Assembly (NCBI GenBank): GCA_014898415.1
Contig: RCTD01000033.1
Span: 62,001 to 126,000 of the forward strand
DNA from: Stromatinia cepivora
Taxonomy: Eukaryota; Ascomycota; Leotiomycetes; Helotiales; Sclerotiniaceae
DNA length: 64,000 nt
Direction: 5' to 3'
Both the position numbers and the translations under genes were made by a program. The notes beneath the pieces were generated by a model. The model made no database searches and was not told the DNA's origin. It worked only from the letters and a program-made list of their open reading frames with translations. Within the stretch, counting starts at the first letter, position 1, and the number at the start of each line of letters is the position of its first letter. Below, in pieces: positions 47,445 to 62,031 of this stretch.

Positions 47445-50400
47445 ATGATCCAGAACTTTAAATTTCAATCTGATATTTATCCCGATATAACCATTATCGA
47501 AACCTGGGATAAATTGAAAGAGTATAAAAGGAAATTAGGGGTTATAGACGAAAACTATCGATTAATATATCAAGATATTGTTTTATTCTTGGTTTTAATA
47601 TATAATCTTTTAATCAATTATCAAGAAGTAATAAATATATTGGATAATGGATATATTGGATATTCAAATCAGTTTTAGTATTGATGATAAGATTAAGCAT
47701 TTGTAGGTTAAGAAACTTCGTTTTAAGAATAAATTAAAACGAATGCAAATCGTGAAAGGATTTAAATACATTTCTCGATGTTAAAAATCAGATTTCGAAA
47801 TCCTAAATAATGCTTACAATCTGTATCAAAAGGAAAGTCATTATATACGAGATTGCCTGTATTTAATACAAGCCAGCAAACTCTTTTGTAGTTACTTTCA
47901 TTATCAAAAGAAAAGAGGATCATCGAATCCGAAGAAAATCTATTTCAACAAAAAAGATCAAGTACACCCTACTAATAATATCTCTGAATCAGATTCCGAT
48001 ATTAAAGATATAATAAAGAAAGATTGTAATTTGATAAAGGAAATCATTAATAAAACCTTCTTTAGCAAATGATATATCGATATAGATGTTTTTTTATATA
48101 TATTTGATCAATCTTTATTATTCAAATCAATAGATCTTATTATCAAATGAAGGATAAAGATTGGTAGAGGAATAATATATTATCGTTATTGGAGTTTAAT
48201 GGATATAGTATACAAAGATAGTTCTAAGATGTTACTTTCAAATGTATTATATATATTAGGATTAGAAGTAAACTTGCTATCAAGAAAAAGGATTTACGAA
48301 ATAGGATTGCAAAAGAAATTCAATTTTTATTATATATATTTCAAAAAGGATAATAAGAAAATCATTTATACTAGAATGCAAAACAGAATATATATGATTT
48401 CATATATAACTAAAGGATACAAGAATATAGTTTTCTATTCGAATATATATCAAAATAATCAAAAAAAAGGCTTTTCTTCAAAGATAATCGATGGTACTAA
48501 AGGTATCGATAACAAATTAATATTCAAGGAAAAAGAAAGATACTTATTATAATATCGAAGATTCAATGATCTAGATTTAGATAAAATCAAAAATCTATAT
48601 AAGGTATCTAATATAATTAAGCCAATAAAGATCCCAATTAAATTAGATATTTATAAAATGTATATATTCATCAAAATGATTAATCATATTCCGAAACAAT
48701 TGAATCTGTATAAATCAAAGAGACTCGAATTTATATATTTCAATATTATAGGATCATTCCCAAAATCGATTCGAAAAAATCGTTATTTCATATTGATCAT
48801 TGATAATTATACAAAAATAAATTAGATCATACTATTTAAACAAAAAGACGATACAATTCAAATATTGAAAATTTGGAAAAAGGAAATGGAATTGATTACT
48901 GGAGAAAAGATCATTGTAATCAGGATAGATAATGTATCAGAATTCCTATAAACTATTTGTAAATAATTATTAGATATATGATCCAAAGTTATAACAATTG
49001 TTTCTTTATATCAAAACAAATTTGTAGAACGGAATATAAGAATTGTAGAAGTAAATATAAAAGTAATATTAAAAGAAACTGGATTATTATTAGAGTTTTG
49101 GAATGAAATTGTAAAGTATAATACTTATATCAAGAATTGTATTAATATTGATCTTGATATAAACGAAATAGATCGATTCTTTATAGAAGTTTTTATAAAT
49201 ATAATATTAAATATAAAAATATATAAAATTTAAGGGAACAAATATTACATTTATATTAATCTTAAGATTATTCCGAAAAGGCAAAGATATAATAAATTGC
49301 AGGATATTTCGAGAATCGATATATTTCTAGAATACTCAAAAATTATAAACAAATATATCAAAGTATATTCTCCAAAGTTAGATTATATATTTCGATCAAA
49401 TAAAGTAATTATAAATAAATCTTATTGAAAAGAAGATTTGGATTTTAAATTAAGAAGTTGTAAATCAAATTTATAAAAAACAAAGAATATAAAACCAGAT
49501 CAAAGATCTTGTAATAAACCGATAGTAAATAAAACATTTTCTTTATCCTCAATATCAAACACAATATCTATATTATTTTCGTTCCAAATATTCTTTTTAG
49601 TAAATATTATACCGAATTCAATAATTATATTAAATACCCCAATTGTCGAATTGAAACCAGGTAAATTAGATATATTAATATCAATATATAATAAAGATAA
49701 AGATGATAATATCCAAAAGATAAATCAAGAATCTTCTTTCAAAGATACTTCAAATATCGAATCCATTATTCCAGAGATTCCAACCTAAAAATCAATTTTT
49801 GCAAATTCTGAATCTGTATTGGAAATAAAATTTAAGATCGTTTTAAATTTTGTTAATAAGCTTATTTCAATAGAATCAAAAAACAAAGTAAATTTATAAT
49901 TATTTGAGATCGAACAAAAGGATATAATAGATTTTAAAGATAAACCCCTAAAGTATCTAATACAAAAACAGAAAAGAGATATAGAACAAGATCCTGAAGA
50001 AAAACAGAAAAGCAAGATTATAAAGGCATTAATTACGATATCTATATAAACCAAAATTCAAGAAAGTATAGAATATATTATAATTATAATTTTAATCATT
50101 TACAAAATAAACCTTTATATTAAAGATAAAATCGTTTTAGATTTTATGATTTCGTTAATAAATATAGATAATATAGAAGATGGAGTATATCCAACCGAAG
50201 AAATTCTGGGAATCAAAATACTAAGAATTTATAAAGAAGCAATATTGGATTGAGAATATTCTGAAAAATAGAAGGAAGTTATTTAAAAGGAAATCATATT
50301 TTTAGTTCAAAATGATATTTAGGAAAAATATATACTCCTTAAAAAAAATAATCTGGTTTCGATGAAATAGATATTTACAGTTAAGATTAAGGATAATAAG

Positions 50401-51807
50401 GTAAAACGATTCAAGGCAAAATTAATAATATAAGGATTCAATCAAATGCTAGGAAAAGATTATAACGAAATGTTTGTATTAATAATGAGGCTAAATATAC
50501 TCAGATTATTCCTAACTATTATCGTAAAGGAAAATTTGGAATATTTATATTTCGATATCAAAAACGTTTTTATTAAATCGTATTTAAAGGAAGAGATCTA
50601 TTTCGAATTATTTTAAGATATCAAAGTCGAAAAGGGATATATATTACAAGTTCTACAAAGTCTATATAATTTGAAGTAAACTAGAAGGGATTGAAGTTTA
50701 CTATTGAAAAAAAAGCTTTTAAATATAGGTTTTGTATAAAGTTTGGCAGATCTATATCTGTATATATTCAAAGACTGTAATATAATATTACTGGTATATA
50801 TCGATGATATTGTTATTGTATTATATATATCATCGTAAATCATTTAATTCGATAAAAAGTTATCAGTTCGTTTTAATATCAAGAATCTAGGGGAGATTAA
50901 TAAGATCCTAGGTGTTAGGGTTATTTATGATAGAAAAGTGTATATATTAATTATAAATCAAAAAGAATATCTTGATATTATGTTAATCAAATATAGTATT
51001 ATATATAGACAATATCAAATCAAGAAATTGTTAATAATGGATTATATCTATCTCCGATTAATAATCGATAATGATGAACTGGTAGATATGAACGAATATC
51101 AATAACGAATAGAAAGTATAATTTATTTAATGATATATATTTGATCAGATATAGCATTCTTATTTGGAAGACTTTTATAATTTATGATAAAACCAACAAA
51201 ACATTATATTATAGTTTTGAAGAATTTGATGCGATATCTATGATTAATAATCAAATAGAAGTTATAGTTCGGATTAAAGGGAATACAATTTGATATTTGT
51301 AAAGAATATAATATATTTGATAATACAATAAAGGTATATATAGATATAGATTGGGTTAATGATAAATATAATCGGAAAAATGTTTCAAAGGGAATTGTAA
51401 TATTTTATAAAGGTTTTATATTGTGGGCTAACAAGAAACAAATATCTATGGTTATTTTTAGTGCAGAATCAGAATATATTATGATAATAATATTTATCAA
51501 ATAAAGGAAATGGATTATATAAATGCTCAAAGACTTATTTAAATCAAATTATATTGGAAAGAACAGAGATATAGTTCAGATATTTGATAATAATCAAAGT
51601 ATTCTAGCTTTAATTAAGAATTTATGTTTGTATAAACAATTCAAATATATAGATATCAGTTATCACTTTATTAAGGATTTAATAGAAAAAAAGAAAATCG
51701 TTATTAATTATATCAATATATATGATATAATTACCGATGGAATGATGAAGTTTTGTATAAGGATTGTTTTTGAAAGGTTCAAAAAAATGTTAGGATTAGT
51801 AACCTAA
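47445..51807 (+). pseudogene. Copia-B gag-pol remnant
   Basis: The plus-strand polyprotein is broken by many stops. The gag start is open at 47445-47678 (FQSDIYPDITIIETWDKLKE). The protease/pre-integrase part is at 48199-48552 (MLLSNVLYILGLEVNLLS, the copia LxNVLYVPGLxxNLLS block). Integrase text is at about 48650-49200. RT around 50440-50950 is read through stops. RNase H ends at 51523-51807 (DNNQSILALIKN, KYIDISYHFIKDLIE, IITDGMMK, equivalent to ADxxTK), which is open for 94 codons. The order protease-integrase-RT-RNase H is that of Ty1/copia. Confidence 0.88.
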
Positions 51808-51839
51808 AAGAATCGAATAGGATATTCTTAATAAAGGAG

Positions 51840-52005
51840 TGTTGGAAATGAAGCTATTATAGAATTAGAATTGAGATTATATGATTATAATGGTATACAA
51901 ACTATATTTAGGGATAAACTCAATTCTATTCTTATTAGAATTATAGATCTTTAATTCAACCTATATAGTCAATAATACTACTACTTCCTGCATCAAAAGT
52001 TAACA
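51840..52005 (+). repeat. Copia-B 3' LTR
   Basis: 166 bp directly after the purine tract AATAAAGGAG; followed by the GAATA duplication. Confidence 0.92.
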
Positions 52006-52010
52006 GAATA

Positions 52011-53440
52011 AGCAATTATGAAATTATAATAATAATATAAGGTTGTATAGAGGTATTGTATTGTATACAATTAATAATACTAAAAATATTTAAATTCAAA
52101 TTTTTAACCTTCAATATTAAGGGTATAGCTTTTCTATATGCCCTTTTCGAATTCTTTTATATATCAATATTTTATTCTTATTTATCGATTTGAATAAAGG
52201 TTCATCATTTCAATTATCTTGATTAATATTATAAAGGTTTTTTATTCAAATACCCCTGATATTCAACTAAATTAGGTTTCTTTATTTGAATATTCTTGTA
52301 TCGATGATTTCGATTGTAATATGAATAATATCATATAATCGTAGTACGAATCATATAATTATAATATTAATAATATTATATGAATTCGAATATAATATTT
52401 GAAAATTTATAATGATTTATGAATTTTATATTAAAGAATATAAAGAAAATATAAAATTTCTTTAAATTTATTGAAATATTATTATTTTATTATAAAGAGA
52501 TATTTTTCTTAAAAATATTAATTCCTTTTTTCAATTAATATTTTTAAGTGTTTAAAATGATATTTATTAAAATACAACAAAATTAATATATTTTTATTAT
52601 CAATAAAAAATTGATTTATAAAGAATTATTCTAATTTATTTATATATCGATAAAATAAAGATAATTATATATTCTATTATTTTTTTTTATATCCTTCAAA
52701 AAAAATAATTAAGGAAACAATAAAATCCAATAATAATTTTAATTGTTTCGATAATTCTAGATTCTCATAAAAAGAAATATATTATTTTAATTACTAAAGT
52801 AACTTTTAAAATCAATAATATTCTGATAATACTTTATTATCTTATTAATTTTGACATAGGAATTAATATTATTTAATAAAGTAAATATATTAAATAAGAT
52901 TGAATCTCTAACCCTGAAAAAAATTCTTTTTTAATATTAATCAATAAAACTAATATATCCTTTTATAACGATCATCAATTCATCATCGAAATTATAAATA
53001 ATCTTCAAAATAAAAGAATTTATATTCATCAATTTATTATTATTATTTTAAATCTATCAGAAATCGATACTATTTTAAAATCATTTCAATTTCAAAATAT
53101 AAACCTTAATATCAATTAAAAATTGATATCTTTTTGTTTTCGTTTTGTATTTTATAATTTGAAAATGATAACAATTAAAGAATTATATCAAGAAATAAAA
53201 GCTAAAATTAAAATCTATATTCTTTTATTTAAAATTATATTGTTGATTCAAATATCATTGAAAACCTGAAATACCCTTATATTTATATTTTTAAAAATAT
53301 CTTTTAAATATAAAGAATATAAATAAATATTTTCTAAAAACAAAAATAGTTTATTTTCTAATTATTATTCAATAAAATATTATATCGATCTTGAATTTAG
53401 AATTATTTCATTATAAAATCCAATATATATCTTTTCAAAA
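52011..53440. other. AT-rich stretch without readable genes
   Basis: Very low G+C, no protein-like frame. May contain gag/protease of the old Gypsy element whose RT begins near 53450, but nothing diagnostic survives. Confidence 0.5.
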
Positions 53441-53449
53441 AAAGAATTG

Positions 53450-56330
53450 ATTATTTTATAAGAATATTTTGAAGAATATTAAAAGAAAGATTGGATTTGT
53501 TGTTTAAATAGTTTTATCGAAGTATTAATTATATTTATTCCAAAAAAAGATAATAATTATTAATTCTTTATCAATTATTGTAGTTTTAATTAGGTTACAA
53601 AAAAGGATCGAATTTCTTTATTTTCAATTAATGAATCCCTAAATTGTTTAGAATAGAGAATATTTTTTATAAAATTCAATTTTAAAAATATATATTATCG
53701 AATATATATATAAAAAACAACAAATGAAAAACAGCTTTCTATATATATTACAATGAGTTTAAATATTGAATTATATTTTTTAATTTGATCAATACCTTTA
53801 TTATTTTTCAAATATATATTAATCAAATATTCATTAATCTTATTAATAATATTTGTCTTATATATTTCGATAATATTCTTAGAAATATATATTATTAATA
53901 TATACAAAATTCTTATTAGATTATTTAAATACGAATTCTATATGAAATTAAAAAAATATATATTCTATATATATAAAATAAAATTCTTAGATTTTATTAT
54001 ATCAAAAGAAGTATTATTATAAAGTTTAATAGAATTCAAATTTTTATTAAATAATCAATATCGATATTATTTTATAATATTTAGATTTTTTTTAGATTTT
54101 GTAAATTTTTATTATTAGTTTATTATTGAATATTTATAAGTTATTTATAATTTGATAAATTTATTATAAAATATCAAGAAGAATAAAATTGTATTAGAAT
54201 TTAAATAAATAAAAAAAGTTCAAAAAGGTTTTAATAATTTAAAAGAAGTTTTTATTATTATATTAATCTTCCAATATTTCGAATCATTATTTCAAATTCT
54301 ATTCGAAATAGATGCTTCTGGATTTGCTTTAAAATATATACTTTTTCAATTGTTTTTTGATAATATAAATGATTCAATTATTTTTCGATAATATTCCATT
54401 ATTTTCCATTTAAGAAAACTCAATTCAACAAAATAAAGATACTTTATATACAATTAAAAACTCTTAACTATTTATATAATTTTTGTTTAATAACAATATT
54501 ATTTTGCAATAATCGTTATATTATTATAATCAAAATGGATTATAATAATTTCTAATATTTTATAAAGAAAAAAGAACTTAATAATCAATAAATATAATAA
54601 ATTGAAATTTTAATAATTTATAATTTCATTATTATTTATAAATTAGAAAAATTAAATCCTATCAATAATTCGTTAAAATAATTATATTATACCGAAAGTA
54701 TGAATAATATCAATAGGGTGTTATTTATATTACAAAAATAATAATAATCTTTTATTTCTCAAATAAGAAAATAAAAAAATCTTTATAGAGTATTATAAAC
54801 TTTTTTCAACAAAAGTGATATATTTTTTTATATGATTTTAAAAGATTATTAATAGAAATAAATTATAAATAATTGATATTATATTAAATAACTAATATAT
54901 TAATTAATAATAAAAAAATATTCAAATTAATAAGAAATATTTTATTACAATTTTAAAAGAATAACGATTTTAGAAAAAGTAAAGAATATTAGAAATTTTA
55001 ATTTAATTTTATTAAAAATATTGTATTTTGGAAAATTGGCATCGATAATTTATTCATTTATAATAAATATATTTTTGTATTATCAAATGAAATTATAAAA
55101 ATAGAAATCCTGGAAATCCATTATAATAATCTTATAAAAGATTATTAAGGTTTTAAAAAAATTTAAGAAATCTTTAAAAACAAATATTACTGATATATAA
55201 GAAAAGATATAAAAAAGTATATATAAATATATATTATTTATCAATACACAATTATAAAACATTATTGATTTTATAACAAATTATAAACTCTATTAATTCC
55301 TTTTAATCCTTGAAAAAAAATAACAATAGATTTTATTATAGATTTATCTCCTTTAAAAATAAATAAATATATATATAATATTATATTTATTATTATCAAT
55401 AAATATATAAAACTTATTTGATATATTTCTATTAATAATGGAATAATTTTATTCAAATTAAGAAAAATCCTATTTCAATATATTTTTAAGGATTTTGGTA
55501 TATCGAAAAGAATAATATCAAATAAAGGATTATAATTTACTAACAAATTTTGAAATAGTTTACTACTCTACTCAAAAATTTATTACAAATTATCAATAAT
55601 ATTTCATTTATAAATCGATCATCAAATAGAATAATAAAATCAGAATTTAATTTATTATATTATTTATTATATTAATTAAAAATAGAACAATTGAATATTA
55701 TTTCTATTTCTAATAAAATTCATATATAATATAATATAGTATAATATAAATAATAAAGTACCCTTTAAAAGAATATATAAATATTTATTTATATTCAATT
55801 ATATTAATAAAGATATTAATATTGAAAGAAAGATATTCATTATATAAGAATATATCGAATTGTTAAATCTTGAAAAAATCAAATTAAGAGAAATTTGGAA
55901 TAAATCAATAAAGAAAAAGTCAAAGAAAGATTTACTTTAGTAATTTTATATCGATAATAAAGTTATATTCAATATTAAGAATATAAAACAATTATAATCT
56001 AAAAAAAATTTATTTAATCATTATATAGGTTTTTTTATTATTATCAATATTATAAATAATAAGCAAATATATAACCTAATACTTCTATTATTATATAAAA
56101 TATATAATATCTTTTATATTTCTTTAATCGAATTATAATTTCAATATAATAATATCATTAATCCTTCATTTCCTAAAGAAATTAAAAGATATATAAAATA
56201 TGAAATCAGAAAAATATTAGCTTATTAAAAAAAAGAATAAGGAATATAATATTTAATATAATAAAAGGATTATTAATTAATAAAAGATATATAAAAAAAC
56301 ATTACGAAATTTAATATATATTAAAAGATA
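53450..56330 (+). pseudogene. Ancient Gypsy (Gypsy-0) pol remnant, very heavily mutated
   Basis: Plus-strand frames still show Ty3/gypsy order. RNase H reads EIDASGFALKYILFQLF (about 54307-54357). The integrase core reads TIDFIIDLSPLKI-like text (about 55318), with ISINNGIILF and KDFGISKRIISNKGL near 55490-55530. At about 56160-56220 is FPKEIKRYIKYEIRKIL, where a chromodomain start is expected. An RT frame at 53450-53950 is suggested by order only. LTRs were not found. Mutation is far heavier than in Gypsy-1 and Gypsy-2, so this is probably the oldest element. Confidence 0.72.
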
Positions 56331-56702
56331 TTTGGAAAACTATAAAAAGGAATAATATAATTAAAATATATTATAAAAACAAAAAAGATTTATATTATAT
56401 TAAAAGATTAAATTTTCTATATTTAAAAACCTTTATTTCCTTAATTTATTATTCAATATTATTAAAAATATATAAAACTTTATTTTATTATTTGATATTT
56501 ATATTTTCTTTTTTTATTAATTTATCTTTTTTTATATTATTCGAATCCTTATCAATTTTTAATTCTATTGATTAATAAAAAATATATCGAATATTTTTTC
56601 AATAATAGAATCCTGATGAATTATTTATAAAATTATTATAAAAATAAATACAAAAGAAGATTTCTTTATAATAAGAAATCGAAATCCAATAAATTTAATA
56701 AT

Positions 56703-56868
56703 TGTTAACTTTTGGTGCAGGAAGTAGTAGTATTGTTGACTATATAGATTGAACTAAGGATCTATTATTCTAGTAGAAGTAGAATTGAGGTTATTCCTAA
56801 ATATGGTCTGTATATCATTGTAATCACATGATCTCAATTCTAATCCTATAATGGCCTCATTTCCAATA
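56703..56868 (-). repeat. Copia-C 3' LTR (left in the window)
   Basis: 166 bp; outer edge (TGTTAACTTTTGGTGCAGGA on the plus strand) is GC-richer than in the other copy. Confidence 0.92.
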
Positions 56869-57695
56869 CTCCTTTATTGAGGATATCCTATTCGATCCTT
56901 CTAGGTTATTAATTCTAACATTTTCTTGAACTTTTCGAAAGCAATTCTTATACAAGGCTTCGTTATTCTATTGGTAATTATATTATATATATTGATATAA
57001 TTAGTAACGATTTTCTTTTTTTTTATTAAATCTTTAATGAAATGATAATTGATATTTATATATTTAGATTGTTTATGTAAATATAGATTCTTGATTAAAA
57101 TTAAAATATCTTAATTGTTATTAAATATCTGAACTGTATCTTTGTTCTTTTTAATATAATTTGATCTGAATAGGTCTTTAAGTATTTGTATAATTTATCT
57201 CCTTTATTTGATGAATATTATTATCGTAATATATTCTAATTCTGTATTAAAGATAATTACAGATATTTATTTTTTATTAATCTATAATATAAAATCTTTA
57301 TAGAATATCACAACTCCCTTTAAAACACTTTTCTAATTATATTTATTATTAGCCCAATCTGCATTTATATATACCTTTATTATATTATCAAATATATTAT
57401 ATTCTTTGCAAATATCAAATTGTACTTCTTTTGATCCGAATTATAACTTCTATTTAATTGTTGATTATAAATATCGCATCAAATTCTTCAAAGCTATAGT
57501 ATAATGTTTTATTGGTTTTACTATAAATTATGAAAATCTTTCGATTAAGAATACTATATTTGATCGAATATATATTATTAGATAGATTATACTTTTTATT
57601 TGTTATTGATATTTATTTATATTTATCAGTTCATTATTGTTGATTATTAATCGAAGATGAATATAATCTATTATTGATAATTTCTTGATTTGATA

Positions 57696-58283
57696 TTATT
57701 TATATATAATACTATATTTGATTAATATAATATCAAGATATTCTTTTTGATCTATAATTAATATACATATTTTTCTATTACAAATAATCCTAATATCTAG
57801 GATCTTATTAATCTCCTCTAGATTCTTGATATTAAAACAAACTAATAGTTTTTTATCAAACCAAATGATTTGTAATAATATATATAATACAATAATAATA
57901 TTATTGATATATACTAATAATATTATATTACAATCTTTGGATATATATAAATATAGATTTACTAAACTTTGTATAAAATTTATATCTAAAAACTTTTTCT
58001 TCAATAATAAATTTCAATCCCTTTTAGTTTATTTCAAATTATATAGACTTTGTAAGATTTATAATATATATCCTTTTTCGATTTTGATATTTTAGAATAA
58101 TTCGAAATAAATCTCTTCCTTCAAATACAATTCAATAAAACCATTTTTGATATCGAAATATAAGTATTCCAAATTTTCCTTTGCAATAATAATTAGGAAT
58201 AATCTGAATATATTTAGCTTTATTATTAATACAAACATTTCATTGTAATCTTTTCCTAATATTTGATTAAACCTTCGAATCAT
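57696..58283 (-). pseudogene. Copia-C reverse transcriptase remnant
   Basis: Two minus-strand frames, 58092-58283 (FNQILGKDYNEMF, YLYFDIKNGFIELYL) and 57696-58004 (LLVYINNIIIV, NIKNLEEINKIL), match the copia RT. The catalytic YVDD box reads YINN: both Asp codons became Asn, so the enzyme is dead. A TAA and frame loss separate the two parts. Confidence 0.88.
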
Positions 58284-59155
58284 TAATCTTACCTTAAATC
58301 ATTCTATTTTATTATCCTTTGTTTTAATTATAAATATCCATTTCATCGAAATTAGATTACTTTTTTTAAGAAATATATATTCTTCTCAAATACTATTTTG
58401 AATCAAAAATATAATTTCCTTTTAGATAGTTTCCTTTCATTTTTTAAAGTATTCTCGATTCGATATTACTTTTTTATAAATTCTTGATATTTTAATTTTC
58501 AGAACTTCTTTAATTAAATATATTATACCTTTTATATTATTTATATCTATCAACGAAATTATGAAATCTAAAACGATTTTATCTTTGATATAAAGATCTA
58601 TTTTATAAATAATTGGGATTATAATTATAATATATTCTATATTTTCTTGAATTTTGATCTATATAAATATTATAATTAATACTTTTATAATCTTATTTTT
58701 CTATTCTTCTTTAGGATTTTATTTTATATCTCTTTTCCGTTTTTATATTAAATACTTTAAAAATTCGTTTTCAAGATTTATTATATCCTTTTATTCAATC
58801 TCAAATAATTATAGATTTATTTTACTTTTTAATCCTATTGAAATAAACTTATCAGCAAAATTTAAAACAATCTTAAATTTTATTTCCAGTATAGATTCAG
58901 AATTTATAAAATTTAACTTTTGGATTGGAATTTTTGAAATAATGAATTCGATATCTAAAGTATTCTTAGAAAAAGATTCTTGATTTATCTTTTGGATATT
59001 ACTATCTTCATTTTCATTATATATTGATATTAATATATCTAACTTATCTAATTTCAATTCAATAATTGAAATATTTAATACAATCATTAAACTCGATATA
59101 ATATCTATCGGAAAGAATATTTAAAACGAAGATAATACAAATATCATATTTGATA

Positions 59156-60067
59156 TTAAAAATAAAAAAAATACCAAAGATAAAAAAATACTTTATTTGT
59201 TATTGATTTATTACAAAATCTTCGATCTAATTTTATATTCTTTATTCCTTGTAAATTTGATTCACAATTTCTTAATTTAAAATCCAAATCTCCTTTTCGA
59301 TAAAATTCATTTATAATTACTCTATTTGATCGAAATATATAACCTAACTCTAAAGAATATATTTTGATATATTTATTTATAACTTTTGAATATCCTAGAA
59401 ATACATCAACTTTCGAAATATCCTGCAATTTGTTATATCTTTGCTTTTTCGAAATAGTTTTAGAATTGATATAAATATAACATTTGTTCCCCCAAACTTT
59501 ATATATCTCTATATCTGGTATTATATTTATAAAAACTTTTATAAAAGATCGATCTATTCTATTTATATCAGGATCAATATTAATACAATTCTTAATATAA
59601 GTATCATGTTTTATAACTTTGTCCCAAAATTTTAATAGTAATTCAATTTCTTTTAATATTGTTTTTATATTTGCTTTTACAATCCTTATATTCTGTTCTA
59701 CAGGTCTGTTTTGATATAAAAAGATAATTGTTGTAATTTCGAATTATATATCTAATGATCATTTACAAATAACTTATAGAAGTTTTGATATATTATCAAT
59801 CTTGATTATAATGATCTTTTTTTTAGTAACCAATTCTATCTTCTTTTTCCAAGTTTTCAATATTTGAATTGTATTATCTTTTTATTTAAATAATATAATC
59901 CAATTTACTTTTATACAATTGTTGATGATCAATATAAAATAACGATTCCCTCGAATCGATTTTGGGAATAATTCTACAACATCGAAATATATAAATTCGA
60001 ATCTTTTTGATTTGTATAGATTCAATTGCTTTGGAATACAATTAGTTATCTTGATAAATATATACAT
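59156..60067 (-). pseudogene. Copia-C integrase remnant
   Basis: The minus ORF 59882-60067 carries CIPKQLNLYKSKRFEFIYFD, with the first catalytic Asp in FD, and GNRYFILIINN. The ORF 59156-59428 carries VFLGYSKVINKYIKIYS, the FxGYS... block at the end of copia integrases. Stops separate them. Confidence 0.85.
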
Positions 60068-60858
60068 TTTATAGATATCTAATTCAATTGGGATCTTTAT
60101 TAATTTGATTATATTAGATACTTTATATAAATTCTTAATCTTATTTGAATCTAAATGATTGAATCTTCGATACTATAACAGATATCTCTCTTTCTCCTTG
60201 AATATTAATTCATTATCGATATCTTTGATACTATCGATTATTTTTGAAGAAAAGCCTTTTTCCTAATCATTTTGATATACACTCGAACAGAAAATTATAT
60301 TCTTATATCCTTTAGTTATATATAAAACTATATATATTCTGTTTTGTATTTTAATATAGATAACTTTCTTATTGTCCTTCTTGAAATATATATAATGAGA
60401 ATTGAATTCCTTTTGCAGCTTTGTTTCGTAAATCCTTTTTCCTAATAATAAGTTTATTCCTAACTCTAGTATATATAATATATTTGAAAGTAATATTTTA
60501 GAATCATCTTTGTATACTATATCTATTAAATCTTAATAATAATAATATATCATTCCTTTATTAATCTTTATTCTTTATTTAATAATAGAATTTATTGATC
60601 TGAATAATAAAGATTGATCAGATATATATAAAAAAGCATCTATATTAATATATCATTTGTTAGGGGAAGCTTTACTAATAATCTTCTTTATCAAATTACA
60701 ATCTTTCTTTATTATATCCTCAATATCGAAATCTGATTCAGAAATATTATTAACAAAATATATTTGGTCTTTTTTGTTAAAATAGATTTTCTTTGGATTC
60801 AATAATCTCTTTCTTTTTTGATAATAAAGATAATTATAAAGGAGTTTATTAATTTATA

Positions 60859-61270
60859 TTAAATATAAATAATCTTATATATAATAATTTTTCTTTTAAT
60901 ATAGATCGCAAATATTATTTGGGATCTCGAAATCTGATTCTTGATATCGAAAAACATATTTAGATTCTTTTGCAATTTATATTCGCTTTGATTCATCCTT
61001 AAAACAAAATTCCTTAATCTATAAATATTTGATCTTATCATCGATACTAAAACTGATTTGGATATTCAATATATCCATTACTCCTTAATAATCGATTAAA
61101 AGATTATATATTAAAATCAAAAACAAAACAGTATTTTGATATACTGATCAACAACTTTTGTTTATAACCCCTAATTTCCTTTTATACTCTGTTAATTTAT
61201 TCCAAACTTTAATAATAATTATATCGAAATGAATATTGAATTGAAATTTGAAGTTCTGGATCATTATTAT
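60859..61270 (-). pseudogene. Copia-C gag remnant
   Basis: The minus ORF 60859-61041 (FVLRMNQSEYKLQKNLNMFF) and broken frames up to about 61270 correspond to the gag of Copia-B (47445 onward). No zinc knuckle was identified. Confidence 0.7.
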
Positions 61271-62031
61271 ATATATATTGATTATGATTATATTAACTCT
61301 GATATATTTCGATTTAAGATATCTCTAAAATGTATATACTATTAAATATTCATCGATAAAAGCTTTATCATCATCATTAAATATTATACAAATATACAAT
61401 AATACATTCGCTTTGTCCTTTAAGTATTCCGATTTCAATTCGATATTATAATATATACAACTATTGATTTTATAGGCAAATACTATATTAGGCCCTGCAA
61501 TCTATATATATTCATCTAATATTTGATCAATTATATAAAACCATCTTTTCCTTCTCAATTGTATCTTTGTTTGTTTGAACCATTATTTATAGTTGTTTTG
61601 ATCAAACTTCGAAGGATTATTTGATTCCGATATTGTAAAGATTTCTTGTTGTTTGATAGATATCAAAGATAATCTTCAGGTTTTTAAAACAATCTTAAAA
61701 AATATATAGCAAATAAATTCGAAATAATAAAGAAATATAAAAATAAAACAATAAGAAAATTTGTAAAATTGTATTATAATATATTTTTTTGTAATTATAC
61801 GAATTTGCTCTTCGCTTCTATTATAATTCTGTATCAGTATTATATAAACTGCTCTTTACTCTAATCTATAATGTTATGAATTATAAATTATATTATCATA
61901 TTTCAACTCTACTTCGATGATACTATATAAAAACTTTGATTTTTATTCTATTTCACTTTTACTAATTATACTAATCCTTTCTCGATTTACTTTACTTTCT
62001 AATTATTATTATACAATTGGATCTTATAATT

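Larger units (their letters stand above)
39485..52005 (+). mobile_element. Copia-B: Ty1/copia retrotransposon split by Gypsy-2
   Basis: Two 166-bp LTRs (39485-39650 and 51840-52005; TGTTGGAAATGA ... AAAGTTAACA) with GAATA duplicated on both sides (39480-39484 and 52006-52010). AATAAAGGAG just before the right LTR is the polypurine tract, so the element reads on the plus strand. Removing Gypsy-2 leaves 5,475 bp, matching Copia-C (5,495 bp), whose LTRs and 5' leader are the same family. Gag lies at about 47445-48060, protease and integrase at 48199-49500, RT at about 50400-50950 and RNase H to 51807. Confidence 0.93.

Noticed and set aside
53695..53907. Minus-strand 70-codon ORF
   Set aside because: It is antisense to the expected Gypsy-0 RT and made of Ile/Asn/Tyr-rich AT translation.
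57826..59635. Plus-strand ORFs at 57826-58095, 58654-58983 and 59441-59635
   Set aside because: They are shadows of the minus-strand Copia-C pol; RIP places stops mainly in Gln/Trp codons of the sense frame, leaving antisense frames open by chance.
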